22,005 nucleotides of DNA, from positions 1-22,005 of IMG/VR virus record IMGVR_UViG_3300047546_000781. The stretch is one strand, 5' to 3'. The DNA comes from a virus. The position numbers were made by a program, and so were the translations under genes. Under the pieces are notes generated by a model. It searched no databases and had not been told where the DNA came from. It was given only the letters and a program-made list of their open reading frames with translations. Positions 6,987-12,752 of the stretch are shown here, in pieces. Within the stretch, counting starts at the first letter, position 1. Every line of letters starts with the position of its first letter.

Positions 6987-8633
6987 TTACAGTTCGCCCC
7001 ACGGTTTCCATTCATGCGCTTTTTGCTTGCCTATATTGTCCACCCAAGGCCCACTGTTTGATTCTGTGAGCGGCTTGAACTGGGAATACAAGGATGCGGC
7101 AACGTCGATTGGCGCGTTGATGAGTGCTGTGCCCACGCCGCCCATGCGCGACAAAATATCTAAGCCCATGGACAGGGCGTCAACTTGGTCGTCGTGCTTG
7201 CCAGATGGGAAAGACTGGCACTCGTTCATGAAGTCGTCCAGCCATGGGGCGTTTTCTGGGACAAATACGCGACCACCCTCAATGAGTGGGGTGACGGCGT
7301 TGACCCGAGAGACTTTGTCGGTCGAGACTTTGTATGGGATGACCGACAGGCCAGAGGCTGTCTTGAGTTCCTGAATGAGCGATTGGCCCGAGGCTTTGTC
7401 TTCAATGTAGAAGCCTCGTAGGCCACGGCCTCGCCAGAGGGTGTTGACCGATATGGCGCGGCGCTTGAGTTCGGGGAAGTCGTACTTGTTGCGGATGACA
7501 TCGAGCAGGTAGATGTCGCCCGATGCGTCCATGCCAAGGATCATGAGCACCGAGTAGTCGGACTGCTCTGTCTTCTTGAAGGCGGTGTCGGCAACGACGA
7601 TGACCGTGGTCGGGCGCACTAGCTCTGGGTTGTAGGTTCTCCACCAGCCAGCTTTGATGAGGTTACCGCCAGCGATGTAGGGCGACTGCTGGTAGAGGGA
7701 GGCGAACTCGCGCTGATCGAGGCGACGGCGGCGCTGGAGTTCTTCAAGCGGGAAGCGTTCAGGCCACAGTGCCTCTTCTTTAGTTTCGCGATAGTAACGC
7801 TTGCCGGGGGCAACCGTTGAGAGTTTTCCGGGTGCGACATAGCGTGGGTCATCCTCCGGTAGTTCTGTGACAGGACGCTTCTCGCCGCCAACTTCCTTGA
7901 TGGCGGGGAAGTTGATGTGATGCCAGAGTCCGTCTTTCCAGTCCTCAGTCTCCATGAGACGACCGGCGACGTCGTCTGGATGCCAGCGCGTAAGGATGAC
8001 GATCTCTATTGCGGGGGAGCCGTCAGGCTCCGGCTGCTTACGAGTGGTCAGTGCAGAAATGTAGTAAGACCACGTTTTGTTTCTTTGGCTTGCGGAGTCG
8101 GCTTCCTCTCGGGCTTTGACAGGATCGTCGAGAAGAAGGAGCGTCGCCGCTCGGCCAGTCGTCGAGCCACCAATGCCCGTGGCGAAATAAGTGCCATTAA
8201 AAGAAGTACGCCAGTCGTCGACAGCCCTGCTCTCTTCCGACATTCCGAAGTCTTTGAATGCTTGGCTAACGAGCGGCTCACGCGCCAGATCGCGAACTTG
8301 GCGTCCAAACGTCTTAGCCAAGTCCTGATTGTATGAAGTGGAGAGGACATTGCGAACAGGCTTTCTTGCAAGGTAGTAGACAGGGAAGGTAACTGTTGCG
8401 AGGAAAGACTTTGCATGCCGTGGCGGCATGGTGATGAGCAAGCGGGTAACCTGCTTGCCGTCTTTGTTTGTCAGCGTGCCCTTCTCAAGAGCATCGAGAG
8501 CGTCCATCAGTTCGTAGTGGAAGTCGGCCCAAACAAGGTCTGGGTAGATAGCGTGGACGAACTCGCGAAAAGAGGTCTGCGCCTTCTTGAGGCGCAGTAG
8601 ATATTTGGCGGCTTCTTGTGGTGATACCTGCAT
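6987..8633 (-). CDS. terL: Terminase large subunit (packaging ATPase/nuclease)
   Basis: The 548-aa product has both terminase domains. ATPase: Walker-A-like MPPRHAKS at about residues 69-76 (most relatives have PPRHGKS, so Ala replaces Gly), Walker B TLLLLDDP near 165-172, and a coupling motif ILTRWHPDD near 213-221. RNase H-like nuclease: first Asp in VVADTA near 349, Glu in IEDKASG near 411, and the final Asp pair in HDDQVDA near 480-486. It drives DNA into the prohead and cuts concatemers. The start shares a base with the stop of the 258-aa gene (TGATG), suggesting coupling; there is no strong ribosome site. The full set of motifs makes this the most certain call in the window. Confidence 0.97.
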   Translation of the reverse strand: MQVSPQEAAKYLLRLKKAQTSFREFVHAIYPDLVWADFHYELMDALDALEKGTLTNKDGKQVTRLLITMPPRHAKSFLATVTFPVYYLARKPVRNVLSTSYNQDLAKTFGRQVRDLAREPLVSQAFKDFGMSEESRAVDDWRTSFNGTYFATGIGGSTTGRAATLLLLDDPVKAREEADSASQRNKTWSYYISALTTRKQPEPDGSPAIEIVILTRWHPDDVAGRLMETEDWKDGLWHHINFPAIKEVGGEKRPVTELPEDDPRYVAPGKLSTVAPGKRYYRETKEEALWPERFPLEELQRRRRLDQREFASLYQQSPYIAGGNLIKAGWWRTYNPELVRPTTVIVVADTAFKKTEQSDYSVLMILGMDASGDIYLLDVIRNKYDFPELKRRAISVNTLWRGRGLRGFYIEDKASGQSLIQELKTASGLSVIPYKVSTDKVSRVNAVTPLIEGGRVFVPENAPWLDDFMNECQSFPSGKHDDQVDALSMGLDILSRMGGVGTALINAPIDVAASLYSQFKPLTESNSGPWVDNIGKQKAHEWKPWGEL

Positions 8634-9409
8634 CAGAAGAGCTTCTTGAACAACACTTGAAGGTTGACGTTGGGCTTTTGATCCATGGAGGTCTTGTCGT
8701 AGCGACCGCCGATTGACAGCGTACTGTCTTTGCCGCCAACGCCTTGCATGTTGAAGTTTGCTCCGGCAGACGTTGCGTTCATTGTCTGGCCTTCTTCCCC
8801 GGGCATATTGCGCATGCGGGAAAGGTAGGCGTTGATGGTTCCATTCTTGATGGCTTGCTCGAAACTGAGGCGGAGTTCATCCATGGATGGGCCGCCGCCT
8901 TGAGGCTTGTCTGATCGGTTGTATTCGCCGGTGAGTATGCCAACGCCAGCATCATTGAAGACGGGGAGACGACCGCCAACTGCAACACGACCGGGCATCA
9001 TGCCGCCGTATGACTCTTGCATCTCATTGCGACCCTGAACAATTCCGGGCGAGTCTCGTCTTACATAGTGATCGACAGGAATGTCGAGTGGGTTGTTCAT
9101 CGAGATGTATGGATTGTGCTGTCCGTGTTGGCGTCTGTTCTCGAACGAGCCGGTAGCTCTGAGGCCATAGTCCATGCTTGAGCCGCCATCTAGGGTTCGG
9201 TTGACGCCGACGTCGGAGAAAAGTCGATAGCCAGACTGCATGGACTGGTTGTTGGCTGCAAGATCAAACATCGGAGTCAGGTTTGTGCGCAAGAAGGCCA
9301 CCATTTCTGGGGTCAACTCGATGTTCATTTCCTGATTGAGGTTCAGCTTGGAGAGATCAATCTCGCTGGGGTTCAATCTGCCGCGCTCAGACTGACTGTT
9401 GTATGGCAT
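8633..9409 (-). CDS. Hypothetical protein with a porin-like C-terminal strand
   Basis: The 258-aa product has a strong AGGAGG ribosome site and overlaps the small-terminase gene by 23 bp. The first half is Asn/Ser/Arg-rich without clear domains. Residues 135-165 (GRVAVGGRLPVFNDAGVGIL) and the C-terminus (LSIGGRYD...VNLQVLFKKLF) show alternating hydrophobic/polar strands. The chain ends in Phe, as outer-membrane beta-barrel strands do. Similar barrel-like proteins lie beside terminase genes in several podophages, from memory and without an assigned function. No signal peptide is visible, so export to the outer membrane is doubtful. An internal virion or ejection-protein role is possible. Confidence 0.7.
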   Translation of the reverse strand: MPYNSQSERGRLNPSEIDLSKLNLNQEMNIELTPEMVAFLRTNLTPMFDLAANNQSMQSGYRLFSDVGVNRTLDGGSSMDYGLRATGSFENRRQHGQHNPYISMNNPLDIPVDHYVRRDSPGIVQGRNEMQESYGGMMPGRVAVGGRLPVFNDAGVGILTGEYNRSDKPQGGGPSMDELRLSFEQAIKNGTINAYLSRMRNMPGEEGQTMNATSAGANFNMQGVGGKDSTLSIGGRYDKTSMDQKPNVNLQVLFKKLF

Positions 9410-9824
9410 CTTTTTCCTCCTGAGAGTCGCGACGGTTCAGAGTCTCGACTACCTCTGCATCGCTGATGTCGTCAGTATCCTCCATCGTCTCTTCTTTGTC
9501 TTCCCTTTCAGACTGCTCGGTCGCCTGCATGGCGATTTGTTCGAGTTCCTCGATTGTGAGTTCGTGAGCTTTCTTGTTCTCGATAGTGTGCTCGTTGAAT
9601 GTGTGGTGCAGGTCGGGCATGACCTTGTTGAGCATCATGCCGAACAGACGAACCTGCTGATTCGACCAGCTTCTGTTGCCGTTGAGGACTTCCCTGACGG
9701 TCGGGATGTTGTTGCGGACGATGTCCAGAACCGAACGGCGGACGCGGTCGACTTCAATGGGTGTCACGGCGGGCAGACCGCCTGTGCTTTGCGTGATGCT
9801 GCGATTCTTGCGGACGTTTGGCAT
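9387..9824 (-). CDS. Putative terminase small subunit
   Basis: The 145-aa product begins MPNVRKNRSITQSTGGLPAV at an ATG with an AAGGAG site about 8 nt upstream. An ATG at 9908 would add 28 residues but lacks such a site and is unlikely. The N-terminus is basic. The middle (VRRSVLDIVRNNIPTVREVL, then WSNQQVRLFGMMLNKVMPDL) is helical and may hold the DNA-binding and oligomerisation parts. The C-terminus is strongly acidic (EREDKEETMEDTDDISDAEV), as in many small terminases. It is the first gene of the leftward operon and lies one gene upstream of terL. The call rests on position and layout; no family motif proves it. Confidence 0.6.
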   Translation of the reverse strand: MPNVRKNRSITQSTGGLPAVTPIEVDRVRRSVLDIVRNNIPTVREVLNGNRSWSNQQVRLFGMMLNKVMPDLHHTFNEHTIENKKAHELTIEELEQIAMQATEQSEREDKEETMEDTDDISDAEVVETLNRRDSQEEKDAIQQSV

Positions 9825-9880
9825 GTCTTTTTCTCCTTCTTTGTGTCTCGTTATTGTGACCGAGTTTTCATTTTTTGGTG

Positions 9881-9890
9881 CGAAATTTCG
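9881..9890. promoter_or_regulatory. Palindrome in the putative late promoter region
   Basis: CGAAATTTCG is a perfect 10-bp palindrome 57 bp upstream of the small-terminase start, with an A-rich leader between. On the minus strand a weak CACAAT element lies at about 9858-9853. An operator for the leftward operon is possible, but one palindrome of this length could be chance. Confidence 0.25.
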
Positions 9891-10081
9891 AATGGCAGGG
9901 CATGGCATGAGGCGAAGGCCGTCGGCGGGATGGGGTCTCCCCCCGGGGGTGCGCCCATGGGACGCGCCTTGCGGTGCATGAAGCGTGCATCTGCGAGGCT
10001 AAGTCGTTGATTTTGCACGGTTTTCGTCTCCCATCGAGGGACTTTGCGGTGGCTCGCGTGCCCCTGCGTTTCGCACGAGTG

Positions 10082-10110
10082 CGCGAGGTGGGCAAAAAAT
10101 GGGCCTCGCG
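10082..10110 (+). other. Hairpin CGCGAGG/CCTCGCG with A-rich loop
   Basis: A 7-bp perfect stem (10082-10088 with 10104-10110) encloses a 15-nt loop containing six A's. The left flank AGTGCGCGAGG is repeated exactly at 20331-20341, where it also opens a hairpin with a T-rich loop. Function is unknown; a structured RNA element or protein-binding site in the control region is possible. Confidence 0.4.
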
Positions 10111-10152
10111 GGCGCTTACGCAATCATGACGCGGGCTTACGGCGCACGTCGT

Positions 10153-10201
10153 CCTCCCAGAGGGAGGAGGAGGGCGATTGGGGTCAGCCGGTTCGGTTGA
10201 C
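10153..10201 (+). repeat. Two-hairpin leader module, copy A
   Basis: Hairpin 1 is CCTCCC-AGA-GGGAGG (10153-10167). After a 15-nt spacer comes GTCAGCC (10183-10189), which can pair with GGTTGAC (10195-10201) across a 5-nt loop with one G-U pair, giving hairpin 2. The same layout recurs at 10246 and 12671. It lies upstream of the first rightward gene. A transcript-borne control element, for example an antitermination site, is one reading, but there is no direct evidence. Confidence 0.55.
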
Positions 10202-10245
10202 AGTTCGGTCAGCCGTTCCGGCACACGCTCCGGCGTGCGCCTGAT

Positions 10246-10282
10246 TCCCCCAGAGGGGGATAGGGGGCAGTTGGAGTCAGCC
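10246..10282 (+). repeat. Leader module, copy B
   Basis: Hairpin TCCCCC-AGA-GGGGGA (10246-10260) is followed by a 15-nt spacer and GTCAGCC (10276-10282). The spacer length and AGGNGGGC...TTGG pattern match copy A. The stem sequence differs while the pairing and AGA loop are kept, which points to selection for structure. The second hairpin is weaker here (GCC/GGC only). A further isolated GTCAGCCGTTCCGG repeat lies at 10208-10221 between copies A and B. Confidence 0.55.
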
Positions 10283-10298
10283 ACTTCCGGCAACGGTC

Positions 10299-10318
10299 GT
10301 GTCACCCGCATGTGACAC
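10299..10318. promoter_or_regulatory. Operator-like perfect inverted repeat
   Basis: GTGTCAC-CCGCAT-GTGACAC has 7-bp perfect arms and a 6-bp spacer and ends 24 bp before the ATG at 10343. It is placed where a repressor could block an early promoter. GTGTCACA recurs at 19202-19209 in the integrase promoter, and related arms form the inverted repeat at 11392-11417. The binding protein is unknown; the XRE-type product at 20427 is a candidate. Confidence 0.55.
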
Positions 10319-10342
10319 ACAACGGACTCGAAGGAGAATGCT

Positions 10343-10720
10343 ATGTCCTCAATCAAACTCGCCAACCTCAAGGCTTCCGACCTCATCGCGCTCGCCAAGG
10401 GCGCGACCTCTGTCGCCGACATCGACCCCGTCGTCGCGGAGTTCGAGCGTCGCATCACCACGCGCACCGCGAAGGCCAACGCCGCCGCGTCCGCAGGCAA
10501 GGGCGTGCAAGCCCACGCGAGCATCCTCGCCAACGCGAACGCCAACCTCGCCACCGTGCGTGCAATGCGCGACGGCTTCGCCGCTCCTGCGCCTGTCGCG
10601 ACGTTCACCGCCGAGCCAGTCGCCAAGGCCAAGCGCACCCGCAAGGCTCCCGCAAGCGCCCCTGCGTTGAGCGCAGACGAGTTGGCTCTGCTCCGCTCGT
10701 TCCTCGCCAAGCTCGCCTGA
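10343..10720 (+). CDS. Small basic Ala-rich protein, possibly nucleoid-like
   Basis: The 125-aa product has a good ribosome site (GAAGGAG, 7 nt before ATG). Residues 1-85 are helical and Ala-rich (MSSIKLANLKASDLIALAKG onward), with a central EFERRITTRTAKANAAASAG. A hinge near residue 95 is strongly basic (KAKRTRKAPASAP), like H1-type or H-NS-linker sequences. The C-terminal helix is SADELALLRSFLAKLA. It is the first gene rightward of the control region and is closed by a strong terminator, so it forms its own short transcript. A DNA-binding or early regulatory role is inferred from charge and position; no family is recognised. Confidence 0.75.
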   Translation: MSSIKLANLKASDLIALAKGATSVADIDPVVAEFERRITTRTAKANAAASAGKGVQAHASILANANANLATVRAMRDGFAAPAPVATFTAEPVAKAKRTRKAPASAPALSADELALLRSFLAKLA

Positions 10721-10737
10721 TCGCGTAGCGCCCACGA

Positions 10738-10763
10738 CCCCCGCTTCGGCGGGGGTTTTTTTT
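10738..10763 (+). terminator. Intrinsic terminator after the first early gene
   Basis: The stem CCCCCGC/GCGGGGG has a TTCG tetraloop (the very stable UUCG type in RNA) and is followed by eight T's. It starts 17 bp after the stop at 10720. Only 31 bp separate the T-run from the next ATG (10795), so there is little room for a separate promoter and the downstream genes may depend on read-through or antitermination. Confidence 0.92.
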
Positions 10764-10794
10764 CGTCTGTTCGCAACCACGAAAGGAGCATCTC

Positions 10795-11004
10795 ATGCAG
10801 ACACAACACCAACGCCGCATCGCGGCTCAAACCCGTCAGCTTCTCGCTCTTCGCCGCGCAGACACGCTGCACGACGACGACAACTTCTATGCCTTCCTCG
10901 CGACTGGTGCGTTCGACCCGCCAGCCGCAGACACGTTCGAGGTCGACACCAACGAAGCCGTGACCGCCATGTCGGTCGCATTCACCAACGCAACCAAGGA
11001 GTAA
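10795..11004 (+). CDS. Small hypothetical protein
   Basis: The 69-aa product has a strong AAAGGAG site 6 nt before ATG. The N-terminus is basic and Gln/Arg-rich (MQTQHQRRIAAQTRQLLALR), and the rest is acidic (DTLHDDDNFYAFLATGAFDP). No motif is recognised. It is the first gene after the terminator and is followed closely by the next gene (4-bp gap), so it starts a tight cluster of small unknown early genes. Confidence 0.7.
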   Translation: MQTQHQRRIAAQTRQLLALRRADTLHDDDNFYAFLATGAFDPPAADTFEVDTNEAVTAMSVAFTNATKE

Positions 11005-11008
11005 CGCC

Positions 11009-11254
11009 ATGAGCACCTCAGTCGCGGTCGCAGATGCGACCAAGTTTTACCAGCGTGCGCTGTTCGCAGCACTCAAGGCACGCGAAGAAGCCGTCCGAGA
11101 CGGCGACACGGAGATGCGAGCCATCCTCGATGAGCGCATCGCCTACACGCAGGACTGCATCAAAGCGGTCAAGTTCGTGGGCAAGACGGGCATGTCCCCG
11201 GTCGACGCCTTCGCGTTCTACGGCATCAACATCCAGAATGGAGGCCGACTGTGA
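11009..11254 (+). CDS. Small helical hypothetical protein
   Basis: The 81-aa product has an AAGGAG ribosome site. It is predicted helical: two helices near residues 8-30 and 35-58 (TKFYQRALFAALKAREEAVR; MRAILDERIAYTQDCIKAVK). The tail is GMSPVDAFAFYGINIQNGGR. Its stop overlaps the GTG start of the 41-codon gene (GTGA). I do not recognise it. Confidence 0.7.
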   Translation: MSTSVAVADATKFYQRALFAALKAREEAVRDGDTEMRAILDERIAYTQDCIKAVKFVGKTGMSPVDAFAFYGINIQNGGRL

Positions 11255-11376
11255 GCGTGCACATCGTCTACCAAGACCGGCTCGCGTTTGGTGAGCGCTA
11301 TGCGTTCTACCGTGCCCGCGAACAAGTCGGAACCATCCGTGCGCTTTACCTGCTTTGGGTCGCACGTTCCATGTGA
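11251..11376 (+). CDS. Very small protein, GTG start
   Basis: A GTG codon at 11251 overlaps the preceding stop (GTGA) and has GGAGG 6 nt upstream. The reading frame codes for 41 residues, MSVHIVYQDRLAFGERYAFY and on, ending LLWVARSM. It is basic and aromatic-rich with a hydrophobic C-terminal end (IRALYLLWV). Translational coupling and the ribosome site support it; the size limits certainty. Function unknown. Confidence 0.55.
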   Translation: MSVHIVYQDRLAFGERYAFYRAREQVGTIRALYLLWVARSM

Positions 11377-11391
11377 AACACTGTCCCGTAT

Positions 11392-11417
11392 GTGTGACAT
11401 GTGCTATCCTGTCACAC
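11392..11417 (+). promoter_or_regulatory. Operator-like inverted repeat over a possible promoter
   Basis: GTGTGACA (11392-11399) and TGTCACAC (11410-11417) form perfect 8-bp arms with a 10-bp spacer. The spacer holds TGCTATCCT, an extended -10-like element (TATCCT at 11405-11410). The -35 region (about 11382-11387, TGTCCC) is poor. The site lies in the 68-bp gap before the lipoprotein-like gene, the largest gap in this cluster, so a repressed internal promoter is plausible. Confidence 0.5.
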
Positions 11418-11444
11418 TTACGAGACACAACCAAGGAGAAAACC

Positions 11445-11618
11445 ATGCGACTCATCGCAACTGTCATCGCTGTCTTGCTCGTGGCAACCACCCTGACCAT
11501 CGGCCTCGTCAACTTCGCCATCGGTTGCGGTGAGCCTGAGTACCACGCCGACGGAACATTCGTCACCGGCGAATGCTTCGTCATCCCATACACACCCGTG
11601 AAAGGAACATGGAAATGA
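11445..11618 (+). CDS. Small membrane or lipoprotein-like protein
   Basis: The 57-aa product starts at an ATG with AAGGAG 7 nt upstream. It opens with a short basic end and a hydrophobic run (MRLIATVIAVLLVATTLTIG), followed by NFAIGC. AIGC fits a loose lipobox, so the protein may be a lipoprotein with Cys28 as the lipidated residue, or simply membrane-anchored. The mature part is short (GEPEYHADGTFVTGECFVIP) with a second Cys. Small phage-encoded lipoproteins often act in superinfection exclusion; that role is inferred here from size, early position and its own operator-like site. A lysis (spanin) role is less likely since the hydrolase is far away. Confidence 0.7.
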   Translation: MRLIATVIAVLLVATTLTIGLVNFAIGCGEPEYHADGTFVTGECFVIPYTPVKGTWK

Positions 11619-11956
11619 TCGCCGATCAACCACCACTACCAGTCGAGCAGGCAGTCATCGCCTACTACGAACAAGCCACGCCTCAACGCATGACGAGCAT
11701 CATCTTCCGAGACGGTGCACGCTACGAACTCAAGCTCGCGCCCAACAGGTTCGAGAAGAGTCGCATGGTGTGCGTCATCCTCGACAACAAGAAGCTCGCC
11801 GCCATCGTGTGGGCAACCAACGGAGACGACCACTTCACGATGTCGCCTTCACCCAAGGGCAACACCATCAAGACCGGCGAGTACGCAGACTTCGTCTTCG
11901 ACGCATGCGCTCACCTCATCACCACTGATCGCGAAAGGAAGGAGAAAGCAAAATGA
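11615..11956 (+). CDS. Hypothetical early protein
   Basis: The product is 113 aa from the ATG at 11615, which overlaps the previous stop (ATGA) and has AAAGGA 8 nt upstream. An ATG at 11609 would add two residues but lies too near the ribosome site. The chain looks like a small alpha/beta domain (VEQAVIAYYEQATPQRMTSI; RFEKSRMVCVILDNKKLAAI; VWATNGDDHFTMSPSPKGNT) with a charged tail (RERKEKAK). Its stop overlaps the next start. No family is recognised. Confidence 0.7.
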   Translation: MIADQPPLPVEQAVIAYYEQATPQRMTSIIFRDGARYELKLAPNRFEKSRMVCVILDNKKLAAIVWATNGDDHFTMSPSPKGNTIKTGEYADFVFDACAHLITTDRERKEKAK

Positions 11957-12234
11957 CTGACGACACCAAGCAACGCTGGTGGGCGTGGCACAAGGCAAAC
12001 CCTCACGTCTACCAACTCTTCGAGCGGTTCACATGGGAAGCCATCAAGCTAGGTCACAAGCACCTGTCCGCTTGGCTCATCGTTAACCGCATCAGGTGGG
12101 AGACGAGCATCGTCACGAAGGGCGACGACTTCAAGATCAGCAACGACTTCATCGCCTACTACGCTCGCCTGTTCATGCACTACCACCCCGAGCACAAGGG
12201 GTTCTTCCGCATCAAGCGCCTCAAGTACGAGTAA
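11953..12234 (+). CDS. Conserved phage protein of unknown function
   Basis: The 93-aa product starts in an ATGA overlap with AAGGAG 9-10 nt upstream. The sequence NPHVYQLFERFTWEAIKLGH, followed by RIRWETSIVTKGDDFKISND and YYARLFMHYHPEHKGFFRIK, follows a pattern I recognise from many phages of proteobacteria: NPxVYxLFxRF...RWE...G.DFK.N...YYAR.F...P.H.GFF..R. In those it is annotated only as hypothetical. It is helical and rich in aromatic and basic residues, which suits nucleic-acid or protein binding. Function is not known. Confidence 0.8.
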   Translation: MTDDTKQRWWAWHKANPHVYQLFERFTWEAIKLGHKHLSAWLIVNRIRWETSIVTKGDDFKISNDFIAYYARLFMHYHPEHKGFFRIKRLKYE

Positions 12235-12252
12235 CCAACCAAGGAGAACATC

Positions 12253-12309
12253 ATGATCGAGTTCATCATCGTCACCGCAATCGTCATCGCTCAAATGCTG
12301 GGGAGGTAA
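12253..12309 (+). CDS. Possible 18-residue hydrophobic micropeptide
   Basis: ATG at 12253 is preceded by AAGGAG at ideal spacing, in the same CCAACCAAGGAGAA context as neighbouring true starts. The frame codes MIEFIIVTAIVIAQMLGR and ends in TAA at 12307-12309, five bases before the next ATG. The peptide is nearly all hydrophobic, so it would insert in the membrane. It may instead be a leader that couples translation to the next gene, or a relic of a longer gene. The strong ribosome site is the main support. Confidence 0.4.
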   Translation: MIEFIIVTAIVIAQMLGR

Positions 12310-12314
12310 GCGCC

Positions 12315-12698
12315 ATGACAATTTCTGTCACCCTCAACGGCGAGAACGCCAACCTCACATTCGATATTGAGACGACGCTCAACGAGTACCGCCTTCGCCA
12401 ACTCATCCAAGATGCGGCGACCGGCAACGACCAAGACACCATCACCATCCGGTGGGGTATCGACGACGTGAAGGCTCAGTACGACACCATGTTCACGGAC
12501 TGGGACGTCGAGCCTGAGTGCGGCCCCCTGAACGACGACGACTTCCGTCAAATTCTGCGCTTCGTCAGTAAGGCTCACGATGCCAACGTGGGCATCAGTT
12601 GGGAGGTCGTCGAAGCCCACATCGACAGCTTCATCCGCAATCGGATGGTGTCACGCGCCCGCCCGCCTGTCTCTCCAGAGGAGAGGGAGAGGGCATAA
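12315..12698 (+). CDS. Hypothetical early protein
   Basis: The 127-aa product has GGGAGG about 8 nt before the ATG. It starts with a beta-rich part (MTISVTLNGENANLTFDIET), followed by a helical and acidic middle (GNDQDTITIRWGIDDVKAQY; CGPLNDDDFRQILRFVSKAH). Its C-terminus is Arg/Glu-rich (VSPEERERA), and those last codons also form hairpin module C. No family is recognised. It lies just upstream of the AAA+/VWA pair. Confidence 0.7.
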   Translation: MTISVTLNGENANLTFDIETTLNEYRLRQLIQDAATGNDQDTITIRWGIDDVKAQYDTMFTDWDVEPECGPLNDDDFRQILRFVSKAHDANVGISWEVVEAHIDSFIRNRMVSRARPPVSPEERERA

Positions 12699-12718
12699 CC
12701 CATCAGCCAACCGGCTGA
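12671..12718 (+). repeat. Two-hairpin leader module, copy C
   Basis: Hairpin 1 CTCTCC-AGA-GGAGAG (12671-12685) spans the last codons of the preceding gene. After a 17-nt spacer containing GAGGGC comes hairpin 2, TCAGCC-AACC-GGCTGA (12703-12718), 6 bp perfect. It has the same order, AGA loop and TCAGCC element as copies A and B near 10.2 kb. It lies 34 bp before the AAA+ gene start. Confidence 0.55.
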
Positions 12719-12752
12719 CTTCACCCTAACCCTAACCATGAAAGGACATCCC

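Larger units (their letters stand above)
9825..10342. other. Divergent control region between the two operons
   Basis: This 518-bp stretch separates the leftward virion operon from the rightward operon. I see no gene with a ribosome site in it. It holds a perfect palindrome CGAAATTTCG (9881-9890) close to the small-terminase gene, C/G-run palindromes around 9940-9960 (CCCCCGGGGG, CCCATGGG), and a hairpin at 10082-10110. It also holds two copies of a hairpin module (10153 and 10246), three GTCAGCC repeats (10183, 10208, 10276) and a perfect operator-like inverted repeat at 10299-10318. Promoters for both directions are expected here, but I found no convincing -35/-10 pair. Confidence 0.7.

Noticed and set aside
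9868-11043. A 391-codon open frame on the minus strand across the control region.
   Set aside because: It lies opposite genes with good ribosome sites and through hairpins, has a low-complexity Ala/Arg/Ser-rich product, and looks like a by-product of GC-rich codon use.
12719-12737. Telomere-like CCCTAACCCTAACC before the AAA+ gene.
   Set aside because: Only about two and a half units are present. It is a short simple repeat in an ordinary gene gap and does not indicate a chromosome end.
12738-12752. ATG at 12738 as start of the AAA+ gene.
   Set aside because: It has no ribosome site. The AAAGGA inside these codons is itself the site for the ATG at 12753.
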